A model generated the notes under the pieces. It made no database searches, had not been told where the DNA came from, and was given only the letters and a program-made list of their open reading frames with translations. Below, piece by piece: positions 21,275-32,122 of a stretch of DNA of 64,000 bases. The position numbers and the translations under genes were made by a program. How positions within the stretch are numbered: the stretch's first letter is position 1; the number at the start of each line of letters is the position of its first letter. Origin of the DNA: Pascua guehoae (Eukaryota; Basidiomycota; Tremellomycetes; Trichosporonales; Trichosporonaceae); assembly GCA_001600415.1 (NCBI GenBank), contig BCJX01000023.1, forward strand, positions 56,287-120,286, in the 5' to 3' direction.

Positions 21275-23971
21275 CTAAAGCCCCTCGGACATGAGGAGTT
21301 CGAACCGACTCCCGCCCGCGGCGGGGACGGGCGCGGCCGCGCGCTTCCTAGCCTTCTTGTCCTTTTTGCGCGTTCGAGGCGCCGTCGGGGGCGACTTGGG
21401 CACGACTGTCCGTCCCATTGCGAGCGCGTCGGGCGGGAGGTCGGCGAGGACGGCGCCGAGCGTGTCGCGGTATCGCGTGCGGTATGCTGCGCCCCACCGC
21501 CATCCCGTGGCGGGTGTGGGGTCCACGCCCGACAGGAGCGAGTGGAGGGCTGTGCCGCTGAAGAAGAAGAAGGGCGTCAGGTGTGTGAGCCGGTCCTGGT
21601 CGCTGTCGAGGAGGAGCGCTTGGGCGAGCACGTGGGCGTCTGCGAGTGCGGCCGCGAGCTGCGCGACGAGTTCAGAGTGCCGCGATGTCAGTGCCGGGTA
21701 CTCGCAGTCTGCGTCGTCAAAGTCGGCGGCGGTCGAGCTGGTCATGGGTGAAGCGTCAGTGTCGCCGTTGGCGCGTGATTCGTCGCCATTCGCGCCGTCG
21801 TGCGTCTCCCCCCGGCCGTGTCCGTTGCCGTTCGCCCCGTGGCCATTGGCCCCATTCGCTGCCCCGTCCACGTCGTGGTCCGCATCGGCATCCGCCCAAG
21901 CGTCCCAAGCGGCGAGGCTGCCGATTCCGGCCCGCAGGACGGCTTCGACCTCGGAGCGGCGCCACCGCCGAGCACCGGTTGTGTCCGCCTCGGCCGAAGC
22001 GAGAATGCACAGGCGGACCGCCGCCGCCAGTGGATGCAAGCGCGCAGGGAGCGCCTCGATGGCAGGGGTTGCCGAGTCGAGGTGAGCAAGGTAGCGGTGC
22101 AGGCGGTCTGCAAGTGGCAACAGGCAAGCGGGAGTCGGGGTATGCGCGGGATCGACGGGTGTAGGTTCCGTAGAGCGTCCGGATGAGACAGTACCCGACT
22201 GGGCATCGCCGTCAGGTGTATCGGGATACACTGCTGGGATCTCCCGCTGCCGTCCAACGATGCGCGTCGACGAGCCCTGACGCAGGTACTCTGTCACACT
22301 ACGCGTCGGGGCTGCCGAGAGCGCAACGGTGCTGTCGCTCACGCACGACGCCGCGTCGCTCTCGTCTTCATCCGCATCGACGCCCAGGAGCTTGCACGCC
22401 TCCAGATCCTGCCTGATGGCTTCGAGCTCGTCACGGCTCGGCGTGGGCCAGCGTAATCCGCCGAGCGCCTCCTCGGCGATCGCGTATCCCGCATACCGAG
22501 CGGCGGTCGCGCGTGGACTTGCACGTGCTGCTGGCGTGGTTGGGTCCTCGAGCACGGCCCAGAGGTATACGCGGTCGGGGTAGAGCCAAGCGTGGGTAAT
22601 AGAGTTGAGGAGCCCGCGGCGCTGGGCATTTGCGTATGCCACAATGGCATCGCTCGGTACAGCGGGTGTTGCATCTGGCGTAGACACTCTACTCAATGCG
22701 GCTGTGCACCCAGGTTCTTCGAGCTCGCCGCAGAATGGGTACGCCGCGCAACACTGATGGCGCGGTGGGAGCACATATTGGATCGTCGCCTCGATGATCG
22801 CGTCGACGAGCATCCTCACCTCGTGAGTGTCGACATACGGGCGCCAACAGAGTTTTCGCACGACGCGCTGCACGAGTTCGACGGCTGCATCGCCGTGGTC
22901 GCCGCCACCCGCACCGACGCGTGCTGCCAGCTGTTCACGGATGATACGGGCGACACGCTCAATGCGCTCGGACGGTTTACTGCTCCCTTGGAAGAGCATT
23001 TCGGCCGCGGCCGCCGGAGTATAGTCGTTGCCCACAAGCGAGGAGAAGAGCGGGAGCATGTTGGCCGGCAGGCGCAACCGTCGGCAAAGCCGCGGCGCAG
23101 AGTAGGTCGCGAGGATGAGCGCTGGGCTCTTGTAACCTCGTGGTGGAAGCAGGCGAGATGTGCGTGGTTCCCGTCGTCTTCCGCGGACAGTGGTAAAGTT
23201 TGCTGCATCGTGCGCGTCCTGGGAGGGAGCACCCTCGATCCACTCGATCATGTCCAGCGGGACATAACCCTTTAGACCCTCCCCCGCGCCGCTCGAGAGG
23301 ATGAGAAAGTCTGTATCCTTGCCGAGCACAAACCCGCCCAGTGCCTCGGCCATGACGACACACATCCCGTCCGCCTCGCCGCGCGCGACAAAGCGGGTGG
23401 CAACATTGAGACTGGCGAGCGCCCGCGCAAACGCGTGGCACGTGAATGGCGGCAGGATGACTTTGCCTTGTGCCGCAGACGGCCCAGAGCGAGTCGCCTC
23501 GGACAGCGTGTAGAATAGCCGTGCCGTGTCGGCCTGCTCCTGCATGCGCTTCAGGAGCGTCGTGTGCTTTTCTGGCGGCGCAGCGCCTATTGTCAGCTTT
23601 CGGTGCCCTGGAAAGGCCACCGCCTCCGCCTCAGGCCCGAGAGGCCCCAGTGGACAGACTCACCGTCAAAGACAAACGTCGGCTCGAGTCCGACATTCCT
23701 CCAGGCCCGGATTAGCCGTCGTGTCAAGCGGTACAGGCGAAGGTACTCGCCCCCGGACGTCCATGGAAGCGCATCGAGGTAGAGCTGGTAGATGACGCTG
23801 GCGGTCAGTGCTGGAAGCTACATTCGGCACAGCACAAAATCCTCACCCCCAGGCGTCAACAACGACGGGCAACACCGGTCGTGCGTCAGAGCCATGGCGG
23901 TCGAGGCGGACGGTGTGGCATAGTGACTGTCGGTTTTCCTTTAGGAAGGTTTGGAGTCCTCTGACCCCCAT
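21275..23971 (-). CDS. Asteroid-type XPG-domain protein (ASTE1-like)
   Basis: Member of the XPG/FEN1 nuclease superfamily in the asteroid branch. Human ASTE1 has been reported as a structure-specific endonuclease in DNA-end processing; the role in yeasts is not known to me. Exons 23971-23847, 23797-23664 and 23586-21275 give 856 residues. The protein starts at the XPG-N motif MGVRGLQTFLKENR, with VLPVVVDAWG carrying the first metal-binding Asp. Exon 2 supplies YLRLYRLTRRLIRAW and PTFVFDG. The XPG-I motif reads RGEADGMCVVMAEALGG (Glu157, Asp159), then KDTDFLIL at 176-183. The long C-terminal part is typical of asteroid proteins, with an Asn/Gly/Asp-rich insert (ANGANGHGANGNGHG). Phase at both joints is exact. 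Catalytic activity is inferred from the retained acidic residues. Confidence 0.88.
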
Positions 23972-24651
23972 GCTGTTTGGCAAGAGCGGTGCAAAGTGGG
24001 ACGAGATGAAATGGATCGAGTAGAGTTGACGCAAATCAAATCAGTCGGGTGGCAAACATGAGGAACATCTTTCGTCATGTCAGCCAAACCCCGATTTGCT
24101 TCCGCCGCTTGTCTGTCCCAGCAATACTTACCAGTCGTGGTGGTGGCCCTTGCGCCACTTGTAAAGAAGCAGCAGCGTGTTTCGGCAGGTAATCTGTCGT
24201 CCCTGCATGCCTTGCAGTCTGTAGAGTACAGCACGACAAGCATCATGTGCACCACACCGGCTGCGATGCGTGACACCGCGATGCAAAGAAACGGAATTCA
24301 TGGCCACGACATTAATGGACTGGTTGTCGAGTGTGGCACAGTTGACTTTGCCTGCAGACGGTCGGATTTTTTTTTTTATTAAGAAGAGAGCAGCAAGCCT
24401 CGCTCCGCCAGAGAGCTTGTCAGTACGAGGACGAGCTTCCCAAGAGAGGATATAGTAAACTGCGCTCAACCAAGGCCGTGGTCGCACCAGGGTCGCCAGG
24501 GCCGAACCTTGCCACCGGTGTGTGGCACCATCATGTGGCACCCAGCCCCGGGCCAACTCCTTCAACCATCACAGCCTGCTGACCCCACACCTCGCACAAC
24601 ACCAACAGACCTGCCGCGACAAAGCAAAAAGAGAGGACGTCGCCATCCTGC
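23972..24651. other. Intergenic upstream of the asteroid-like gene
   Basis: About 680 bp, mostly 5' flank of the minus-strand gene, with an 11-nt T run at 24367-24377. No gene is visible. Confidence 0.4.
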
Positions 24652-24871
24652 TGCCTTCTACCTGAATCGAACAGGTGACCACTATATAGTGGTCACTCGT
24701 TGAAAATGGGAAAGAGGCATTTGGCCATTTTCGGGTGCCAGCGGGCAGCAAACAATGGGGTAATTTAATTTACCCCCCCCCCCCACCTGGGATACCGCGT
24801 CATTTGTTCATCGCTGTAAGATCTCCAAGGACATTACTAGTGAAATATTCTAACCGCTGAACTAAGAAGGC
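24652..24871 (-). pseudogene. tRNA-Thr(AGT)-like gene interrupted by about 150 bp
   Basis: On the minus strand, 24871-24832 reads like a tRNA 5' half: acceptor GCCTTCT, TA, a D-arm with A-box TAGTTCAGCGG, stem TTTCA and loop CTAGTAA (anticodon AGT). The matching 3' half is at 24680-24652: GGTC, a T-arm (ACCTG, TTCGATT, CAGGT; B-box GTTCGATTC), acceptor AGAAGGC fully complementary to the 5' strand, and discriminator A. Between them lie about 151 bp, inserted after position 40 and not at the canonical intron site 37/38. No strand complementary to TTTCA is found next to the 3' half. The gene is therefore either broken or an unusual intron-bearing tRNA. It is called a pseudogene because the anticodon stem cannot be completed. 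Confidence 0.6.
24675..24696. repeat. Perfect 22-nt palindrome at the edge of the split tRNA
   Basis: The sequence GTGACC-ACTATATAGT-GGTCAC reads the same on both strands over 22 nt. Its first six bases overlap the variable-loop/T-arm edge of the tRNA-Thr-like 3' half, so the insertion seems to begin by copying tRNA sequence in inverted form. Confidence 0.85.
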
Positions 24872-26233
24872 AAGATGTTTGTCTACTGGCAAGTGTGGTT
24901 ACTTCGGGAAACAGACCAACCCAAGACTGTTGGGTACTCGGCTCCCTGTCCATTGTGTGTGCGGGCACGGGCGCTAAACCAGGAAATGCGTTGAACGCAG
25001 GACGTATGGGTTGGGAACGATCTCTCCACTCTCCACGGAGGATCGCACGGCAAAACTGCAGAATTCATGGCCTGTGGCTCTCCGCCCCGAAACTCTCTTA
25101 CCATGTACTTAGTAGCGGAGGAGTTGCTTGGGCAGTTTGTCCTTTTGTTGGACCAGGTGGTTGGAAACGACAGCACGATATGGCCGGTATCGAGAAGAAA
25201 CCGCGGGTGCACATTGATTGACCTGACCGACCTCGGCCCCGCAAACGTATGGCGTGAACACACGATGGTACGGATAGTCAGTTTTGGAATTCCTCCTCGT
25301 CCGAGGAACTTGACATGGACCGCTGCTCGCTGGAAGCACTCAAGCACGTCACCTATGTTGTCAACATTATCGTCGACGGTTGATGGTTTCTGGATGCGGT
25401 GATGGCTAGAGAAGCCCACCTCTGAAGTCGAGATGGGCGATCGCGATAACGACTGGAACTGTAGGCAGGTAAGAATGCCCACAGGAGAAGGGAACGATAC
25501 CTTGCGGAGGGCCATCGAGAATCAGTTATCTGTTATCCGCAAATGTCACCAGTATCCGCCGTACTCCCGCTCCATTGTCAAGATGGTGGGCATCAGGAAG
25601 GGGTGTCAGTACCGTCACCTTCCATGTCGCCGCCGCTGGAGGTTGGAGGATGGACTCTGTGAGCCCGAGGCAGGCTTCTGTCCGTGAGTGGTATGTGGAT
25701 CGGAACGACAGAGATGGTGACACACATGGGTGACAAGCAGGTCCAGTCCCTTGGCTCGCTCGCAGACTTCCAATCTTGCTCTGGAGCGAGGCTGAACAGA
25801 CAACATTGCGGGGCACATCCCCACACCGCTCCGCGTGCTGCGTGTGCAAGAGCGCTTCCGCAGTTCATACACACGCGCTCCCTGTTTGCACACAGCAGCC
25901 CGATTTGGACAACCTCACAGTCCTCCGTCCCTAGAGCTACCGGCGATCCACTGCAGTCCGTCACCTCGCCAGACGCCGCAAAGCAGTATCCTGTCCACTC
26001 CGTAGCAACACCATCCAACAGTTGGAGAAACACCAGCTCCCTTTAACCGCGCTGTCCACATCTGTCTTTCTCTCTCTCTCTCTTAAGCCCTCGCCCCCCC
26101 CCGTTGCTCTCGACAAACAGCCACACCGTACACGCTGCATGCTCCACAACCATCTCGATCCAAAATGCACACAGGTTCATCTGCTCGACCGCGTGCCGAG
26201 TTGCCCAACCTGCATACGATATATGATGCCCGC
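24872..26233. other. Intergenic with a possible F-box-like remnant
   Basis: About 1.36 kb between the tRNA-like locus and eL20. The only candidate is the minus-strand open frame annotated separately at 24883-25515. A second minus-strand open stretch at 25593-26033 is Cys-rich and shows no domain I can name. A CT-dinucleotide run lies at 26066-26082. Confidence 0.4.
24883..25515 (-). pseudogene. Possible remnant of an F-box-like family gene
   Basis: A 210-codon open frame. Its centre (VLECFQRAAVHVKFL, then KLTIRTIVCSRHTF and HIVLSFPTTW) has the same order of hydrophobic strands as the protein at 53623-55146, namely a short VKV/RIL strand, an N/R-TVV/IVC strand, then a VVF/IVLS strand. The remainder looks non-coding, and no start or splice sites are convincing. 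I read it as a decayed relative, or a chance open frame. Confidence 0.25.
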
Positions 26234-26853
26234 TTAGGCCCAGGTCGAGGGGCGGTTGGCGGCGAACCAAGCCTTGGACTTGGTGCGGCGGTGGGGGAGG
26301 GGGAACTTGAGGTCGGCCTCGAGGAGCTGCTTGATGTATGGGCGGCGGACGTCGTCCTTCTTCTCGATCTCGGCGACACGGAGAATCTGGACGTTCCTGA
26401 AGCGGGCACGGTGGCGGGCAGCCATGTCCTGGTACATGGCCTCGACCGCCTCGGCGCGCGAGAGGGCACGGAACTCCTTGACCATCTGGGGGAAAGGTTA
26501 GATACAATGTCACCGCGAGTGCGTGCCAAAACACTAACGTTGTGGGTGCCGGAGCGCGAGTCGTAGCGGAGCCAGATGGCGAAGTTCTTCACCGTCTGAG
26601 GCTTGGCCTCGTGGATCTGTCATGTCAGATAACGATACAACACCAAGCACATGCCTATACTCACGACGTTGAGGGCGACGATCTCACCGTGCGCCTTCTT
26701 CACCTTCTTGAGCTGACGAAGGTAGTACCAGTAGCGCGACTTGGCCACAACATCGTTGGGCGCGAAGATGCGCATGCGGTAGAGCTTGGGCTCGGGCTCC
26801 GCCTCAGTGGGGAGCTTGCGCCCAACGACGGAGTACTCGGTGAAGCGGCCCAT
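26234..26853 (-). CDS. RPL20: Cytosolic large-subunit ribosomal protein eL20 (RPL20/L18a)
   Basis: Component of the 60S ribosomal subunit. Exons 26853-26665, 26616-26539 and 26485-26234 give 172 residues, the normal size. The N-terminus reads [20 protein letters not shown], followed by [20 protein letters not shown], a hallmark of the family. Exon 2 adds [16 protein letters not shown], and exon 3 continues [20 protein letters not shown] and [11 protein letters not shown], ending in RPSTWA. Introns are 48 and 53 nt, with donors GTGAGT and GTTAGT. An AG just upstream of the start (CTGACAG, then TCCAGG before the ATG) suggests a 5'UTR intron, common in ribosomal protein genes. It stands alone, without neighbouring translation genes. 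Confidence 0.97.
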
Positions 26854-28474
26854 CCTGGACTGTCAGTGTAAGCCGTTGCCAGCAGTCTGGGGCACAACAT
26901 CGCAGCGGGTTGGACAGGCGAAGGGACATCGTCCGGACGAGGCATATCGGCGCTAGGCGGGCGAACAGGGGTAGTAGTTGGGCGGCGTCGGCATGTCGCA
27001 AAGGGGCACACTCTCACACCCCCTCCGCTTCTTGTTTGGACGGCAAAGCGACAACGCAGCAGCAGCAAACACCAAAGGCAAAGTCCGCAACAACTGCCAA
27101 AACACAGTTGCTGTCTCCAGCTCGACACGACCCAGTCGTACTCTTGTCGCACAACAGTACGACTCGGTGCGGGCTCCGAGGCCTCCTCGGTCGTGGGGAG
27201 CTGGTCACGCCAGCTCTGGCCCCGCCTCAACGAGACCACCGTCTCATCATGGCGCAGACATTGCCCCAATTTATCTTTCCTCGCCCGCCGCCGAGCATGA
27301 CCTCCCGCCTCTGCTGCTGCCGCCGCCGCTTGGCTGTCTGTTTGCCGTCCTGCCGTTCCGCCGCGCCCCAGCCAACCCTGCCGCCAAAACTGTCGCCGAA
27401 ATCGATATCGTCGCCGCGCCGATGCGCTCGTCCCTGTCGATTCCGTCCGCCGCGATGCCGTCGAGGGTCGGCACTCACTTTTTGGTGTCTTGAACGGGAT
27501 GGAGGAGAAGATCGTGACGATTCGATGGCAGCTGTACGACCAGCCGCCAGTGCGGTCGCCAGCGACAGACCCCGTTCCCTGCGACAAGCCAAAACCAGCA
27601 ATTGCATTGAATCCCCCTACTTAGTCTGAATCGAACGTCGGCCATAACGGAAAATGGTCTAACGCCGACATGATCGATTCCTTGTGTCTCTAGGGTTTTT
27701 AGGTAATTCCACGTGGATTTCGAGTCCATGTCCCTGAGTGATGGATTCGTGAGATTTGCCACCCAAATGCTTCCGTGGCGGCCGGGAACAACGGGAGGCG
27801 CGTTCCACCATGTGTTTCTGGCGTGACGCGGGCGCGCGCTGGGGCCGCGCGAATGAAATGACTTGGGCAGAGCGGCATGGCATGAGAGGGGGGGCGAGAT
27901 GGGCGCTGCAAGGGCTGCGAGGGCGTGGCGGCGCGGCGGCGGCGAGGAAGATGATGATGATGTGGGTTTGTGGTTTCAATCGGCAGACGGCACTTTGGCG
28001 CACCTTGCACCTGCCAGCTACGGGCCCGCAACGTCAACAACAAACCGAACGAACTCACCCAAGTTCCAACGCAGCTGCAGAGCTGAACACGGCGAGCTGT
28101 AGTCTGCGCCACCCACCCACTACAGCCCACAGCCCACAGCCCACAGCCCACAGCCCACAGCCCACAGCCCACAGCCCACAGCCCACTTGGTTCCCTTTGG
28201 TCACACGGACGGAACGGGTGAAAGAGTGACAACACTGCGGTACAGTCGACACACTAGCGTGCGCCATCGACGACCCTCGACAGACCAAAACACAACACAA
28301 CACACAACATCGTCACAACACTCTTCCTCCGATTCCACCGGCCTCTTATTGTTCTCTGCATCACACACGCTCCCTTTGCCACTCGACACGCACAACGACT
28401 GCACGATACTTGAAGAACGCAAGACAATACATTGCACGTCTGCATCTTCACCATCCGTGTAGTTGCTAGACAAG
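26854..28474. promoter_or_regulatory. Divergent intergenic region, eL20 / coiled-coil protein
   Basis: 1.6 kb. The right part carries a nine-copy 7-bp tandem (28122-28184). At 27628-27681 there is an imperfect inverted repeat (GAATCGA...GTCGGC / GCCGAC...TCGATTC). I see no gene. Confidence 0.4.
28122..28184. repeat. 7-bp tandem repeat, unit ACAGCCC, nine copies
   Basis: Nine uninterrupted copies of ACAGCCC lie about 290 bp upstream of the coiled-coil gene. Copies are identical, so recent slippage or variable length is likely. Confidence 0.95.
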
Positions 28475-31215
28475 ATGGTGAGCAACATAGCCATTCCCTA
28501 TCCTAGTGAGATCACATCCCAACCAGCGACCGACTGTTTTCCCTCCGACCCACACCTATGCCTTCTTCCACCTTCCCGCCCGTCCACGCCATCGACTGAT
28601 GCGCCTGCGTCACCTGCACCTGACTCGCCCCCATCACCAACGCCGACCACCGACCACGTGCCTTCCCCAATGGATGTTGCGTTGCCTCCCTCTCCCACTC
28701 TGTTACCATCGTCGCTACGCCCTTCCGACTCGCAAACCCGTGCTCGCAACATGCAGGAGTGGGTCTCTGATGAGAAACTGCATGAGATCTGCGTTGCCCT
28801 CTGTGGTGGTGAAGATGGACGTGTCGCTTTCCCGGATTTGCCAACAAGTAGGTGGCCCGTGCGCAAACGCCATTCCCCAAACATGACTGACCAAAACAAC
28901 AGTCCTCTACCAGTATGAGCAGGCACACAACATGTCGTTTGTCAACTCACCCAGCGATAAGGCGGTCATTGAATGGTCCCAACGACCGGAAATGGCCGAC
29001 CAGACGTTGGGTTTGGAAGAGATGAAGACTATTATGGGGTGAGCATTGGCACGTTGGTGTGCTGTTCAACCACTGATGTCATTGCCAGCACAATCCGTGG
29101 CGACATGCGAAAGCTCAAAACCAACAAGACTGAGAGCAACCACGCGCCTTCGTCCAGTGACGGAGCCGGCGATACCACCAGCGATCGGTCGGAACAGCAT
29201 CGCATTGCCGATACCGAGTCTGACGAGGGCGACACTCGAAGCGTCTATGGCCATCGTCACGCAGAAAGCCTCCCACCCGTACTCTCCTTAAGCGCCAACG
29301 GTGGTCGACCATCCTCACCAACCGTATTTCATGGACGCGGTCCGAATGGCCGGACGACTTCGGGAAGCAGCAGGGGCCGCATTCGACCTCCCAAGCCCTC
29401 AGGACGGAGGAGCGCCAGTTATGACTCTGCCGACGACCTCAACGGCCACTTTGGAGGTTTCGCCTCGGGACCGTCCAGTCGCAACGTTAGCGGCTCTTCC
29501 TTCCACTTTCCCACTACTCCGGAGGATGCTCTCCGCCCATACGATCGCGCACAATCACCTCGGGATGTGGACGTCGAGGAGATTGATGCGTACCACGTCT
29601 CGTCTCTTGACCCGATCGATGAACGGGGCAGGCTCCTCCAGCTGGTGCCCACTGGTGTTGCGACTCGCACTCCCTCGGTATGTGCATTGTCATGTTGAGT
29701 GGTCTGACGTTTTACAGGACGAAGAATCTCCAGACCGTAAAGTGATCAAGATGGAGGAGCAACTTGCCCAAGCGACAAAACAGACTCAGGTCCTTCAAAA
29801 GAGGCTGTGCGTAGTCTCATTGATGTCGTTGCTGGCGTCGCGGTATCGCTGACCGAGCAGTGAGGAGGCGGAACTTGTCGTCAGCGATATGGAGCTCAAA
29901 CTCATTGCGTCCGACGAACAAATCGTGGCGTTGACGAATGAAAAGAACGAACTCCGCGGCAAGGACCGACAGCGTCTGCAAGAAGTGGAGCAAGTGGGTG
30001 CACTAGGGCGGAAGAGACCATGCTGACCTGGCTAGGCTCGTCAGAATACTGAGCGAATCACCGAGGAGCTGGAGAGGACCAAGCAAGAGCTGGAAGACAA
30101 GCGGGCAGTCCTTGCTGAACAGATTGGTAAGTGGTAGTCGACGCCAGTCATTGTCACTGACACTGCAGCGTCGAATGAGCGTCTCAGCGACAAGCTCGAA
30201 GAGGAGAAGGCGAGAATCAAGGACATGGAGTTAATGGCCGACCACGAGCCAACCAGTCCCTCGTCTGAGCCACACTTGAAGGAAGTGATCCAAAATCAAA
30301 GTAGTCACATTGCCGAGCTCGAGAACAATTCGGCCCACTTTGACAGTTCCGGCGATGAGAATCAGCGGCTCAGGAGAGAGATTGACGAGTTGAAGGCCGA
30401 ACTCGAGACACGGACTCCTCGGCGTCCGCGCGGCCGCCTTGCTGTCGACTCTCCTATTCCTTCGCCAGGACCAGCGACGATCCGCAAGGAGGCGCATCAG
30501 GAGAGCTTGAGTTTTGCTGAAGGGTTTGACGGCAACAGCCCAGTCAGCACGCCGAATCCGAAAATGGTCGGTTTCCAGCTGCAGCCGAGCGCTGACGTAC
30601 AGGCAAAGGCGCGTCGGCCTATTCCTTCCAGGATGCTCATGTCGCCATCGATCAAGATTGGGGATATGGACGGCATGGACAGCTCTGTCGACGACGACTT
30701 ATTTACGACTGTTCTCCGGCGCCGGGCGCACTTGGGCGAGGGAAGCTCCCGCGGCGATCCGTCAGACGACGGCTACGTGGACGAAGAAGAGGAGGAGGAG
30801 ACGAGCGTGACCGACATGCCCGAAACGGACAAGGCTGCCGAGGTGCCCAAGGGCGCCGTCGGTGGACAGCCCGGGCCGCCCGAGCCCCGTCTGCGGAGGC
30901 CGCGTTCGGCGAGCATGAGCGCGATTGACGACTCGACGCTTGGGATCAAGAACCGCAGCTGGGTCGTGGTGGGCATTGGCGCTATTGCTTGTGAGTGGGC
31001 GTTCAAGAGACGCTAGGACTGGTGATGCTGACACAGTTGCAGTGTGCATGTTGGTCCGCACCGTGTGGTACGGTGACACCCCCAATGGCTGGCACCCCGA
31101 TGACTGGAACAACTGGGTCACTGCCAACTCGCCGCACATGGCCGTGCACGAGGGCTTTGTGCCCTATGGCTACCAGCAGCTGAACAACATTCGTCCGTAC
31201 TTTGCCCCGATCTAA
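28475..31215 (+). CDS. Coiled-coil protein with C-terminal membrane segment, 801 aa
   Basis: Unrecognised. Eight exons (28475-28847, 28903-29038, 29089-29677, 29718-29806, 29861-29993, 30036-30126, 30169-30990, 31043-31215) join in frame to 801 residues. Residues 1-90 are Pro/Ser-rich. Residues 170-365 are disordered and Ser-rich with many SP sites. About 370-520 is heptad-like coiled coil (KMEEQLAQATKQTQVLQKRL, then EELERTKQELEDKRAVLAEQ). A second disordered stretch ends in a poly-Glu patch. A single hydrophobic segment WVVVGIGAIALCMLVRTVW (about 733-751) is formed across the last intron, and about 50 residues follow. The layout fits a tail-anchored tether or organelle-scaffold protein, which is inference. 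ATG is followed at once by GTGAGC, so a splice right after the start codon cannot be excluded. Confidence 0.8.
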
Positions 31216-31813
31216 CAAGCATCGTGGGCGGGCGTAACCTTCTTTCGCACCGACTGGGCGATACGATACCCCGGGGAGACGAGATACCTCCCTCTGCGTA
31301 GCATCGACCACTCCTACCGATTGTCAACACACACACCATTCCTGCAGCATGCCATTCTCGTTGTTTTCTTAGTATGCCGTATGCCATGTTTGTATGCACT
31401 TTTATGCGTGCGCCGGTGAGCTATACAAGATGACTGGCGTGGGATGTACGGTGTTGCGACGAGTGAAGGCTTCTGTCACCCCTACTCCGGGAGCTGGCAG
31501 TCGACCAGTTATTCCAGACATGGCCCACGACAAACTGACCCATAACAGACGCGGTGCGTACTGCCCCCGTCAACCTATGCTCCCCGCAACTGCGCCGATA
31601 ACTACTCCCCCCCGCTCGGCCATTCAAACAGTCTTAAATAGTAACATTAACCCCGCCTATCTACAGAAGGGGTGTTCTACAACGCTGCCGCCAGTGTGCA
31701 CCTGGACGTGGGCCGCAATATCTGTGTCCGTGCCCAGCGTGTGCTCTGGCGGCATTCTACCATTTCTTTGTTGCTGTGTCTAGGTCTAGGTCCAGCGAGC
31801 CGTACTCGGCGTT
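31216..31813. other. Convergent intergenic spacer
   Basis: 598 bp between two 3' ends. No gene, repeat or RNA is visible. Confidence 0.45.
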
Positions 31814-32032
31814 CTAGACCTTGTGGTCGTGGTGGTGCACGACGTTGGGGTGGGCGTGGACCTGGGCGTGGCCCGAGTGGTCGGCGGGCGCGCCGAGGGC
31901 CTCGGTGACGCCCGAGGATTGGAGGAATTGCGCCCACTTGGGCTCGATGAAGAGTGCGCTGGGGCTTAGTTGTGTGGAGAGAGGGGGGGGGGGGGGTGGG
32001 GGGGGTTTGGGGGGGGGGGGGGGGGGGGGGGG

Positions 32033-32122
<90 letters not shown>

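Noticed and set aside
27628..27681. Imperfect inverted repeat with a TTCGATTC box, considered as a second split tRNA
   Set aside because: The T-stem strands do not pair, and no acceptor or D-arm partner could be found.
27720..27740. TGGACTCGAAATCCA (minus strand), identical to the anticodon arm of many tRNA-Ser(CGA)
   Set aside because: No matching D-arm, variable arm, T-arm or acceptor stem nearby; taken as chance or a tiny fragment.
28122..28184. Short tandem repeats considered as a CRISPR array
   Set aside because: Units are 7 bp with no spacers, and the genome is eukaryotic. No CRISPR-like pattern occurs elsewhere in the window.
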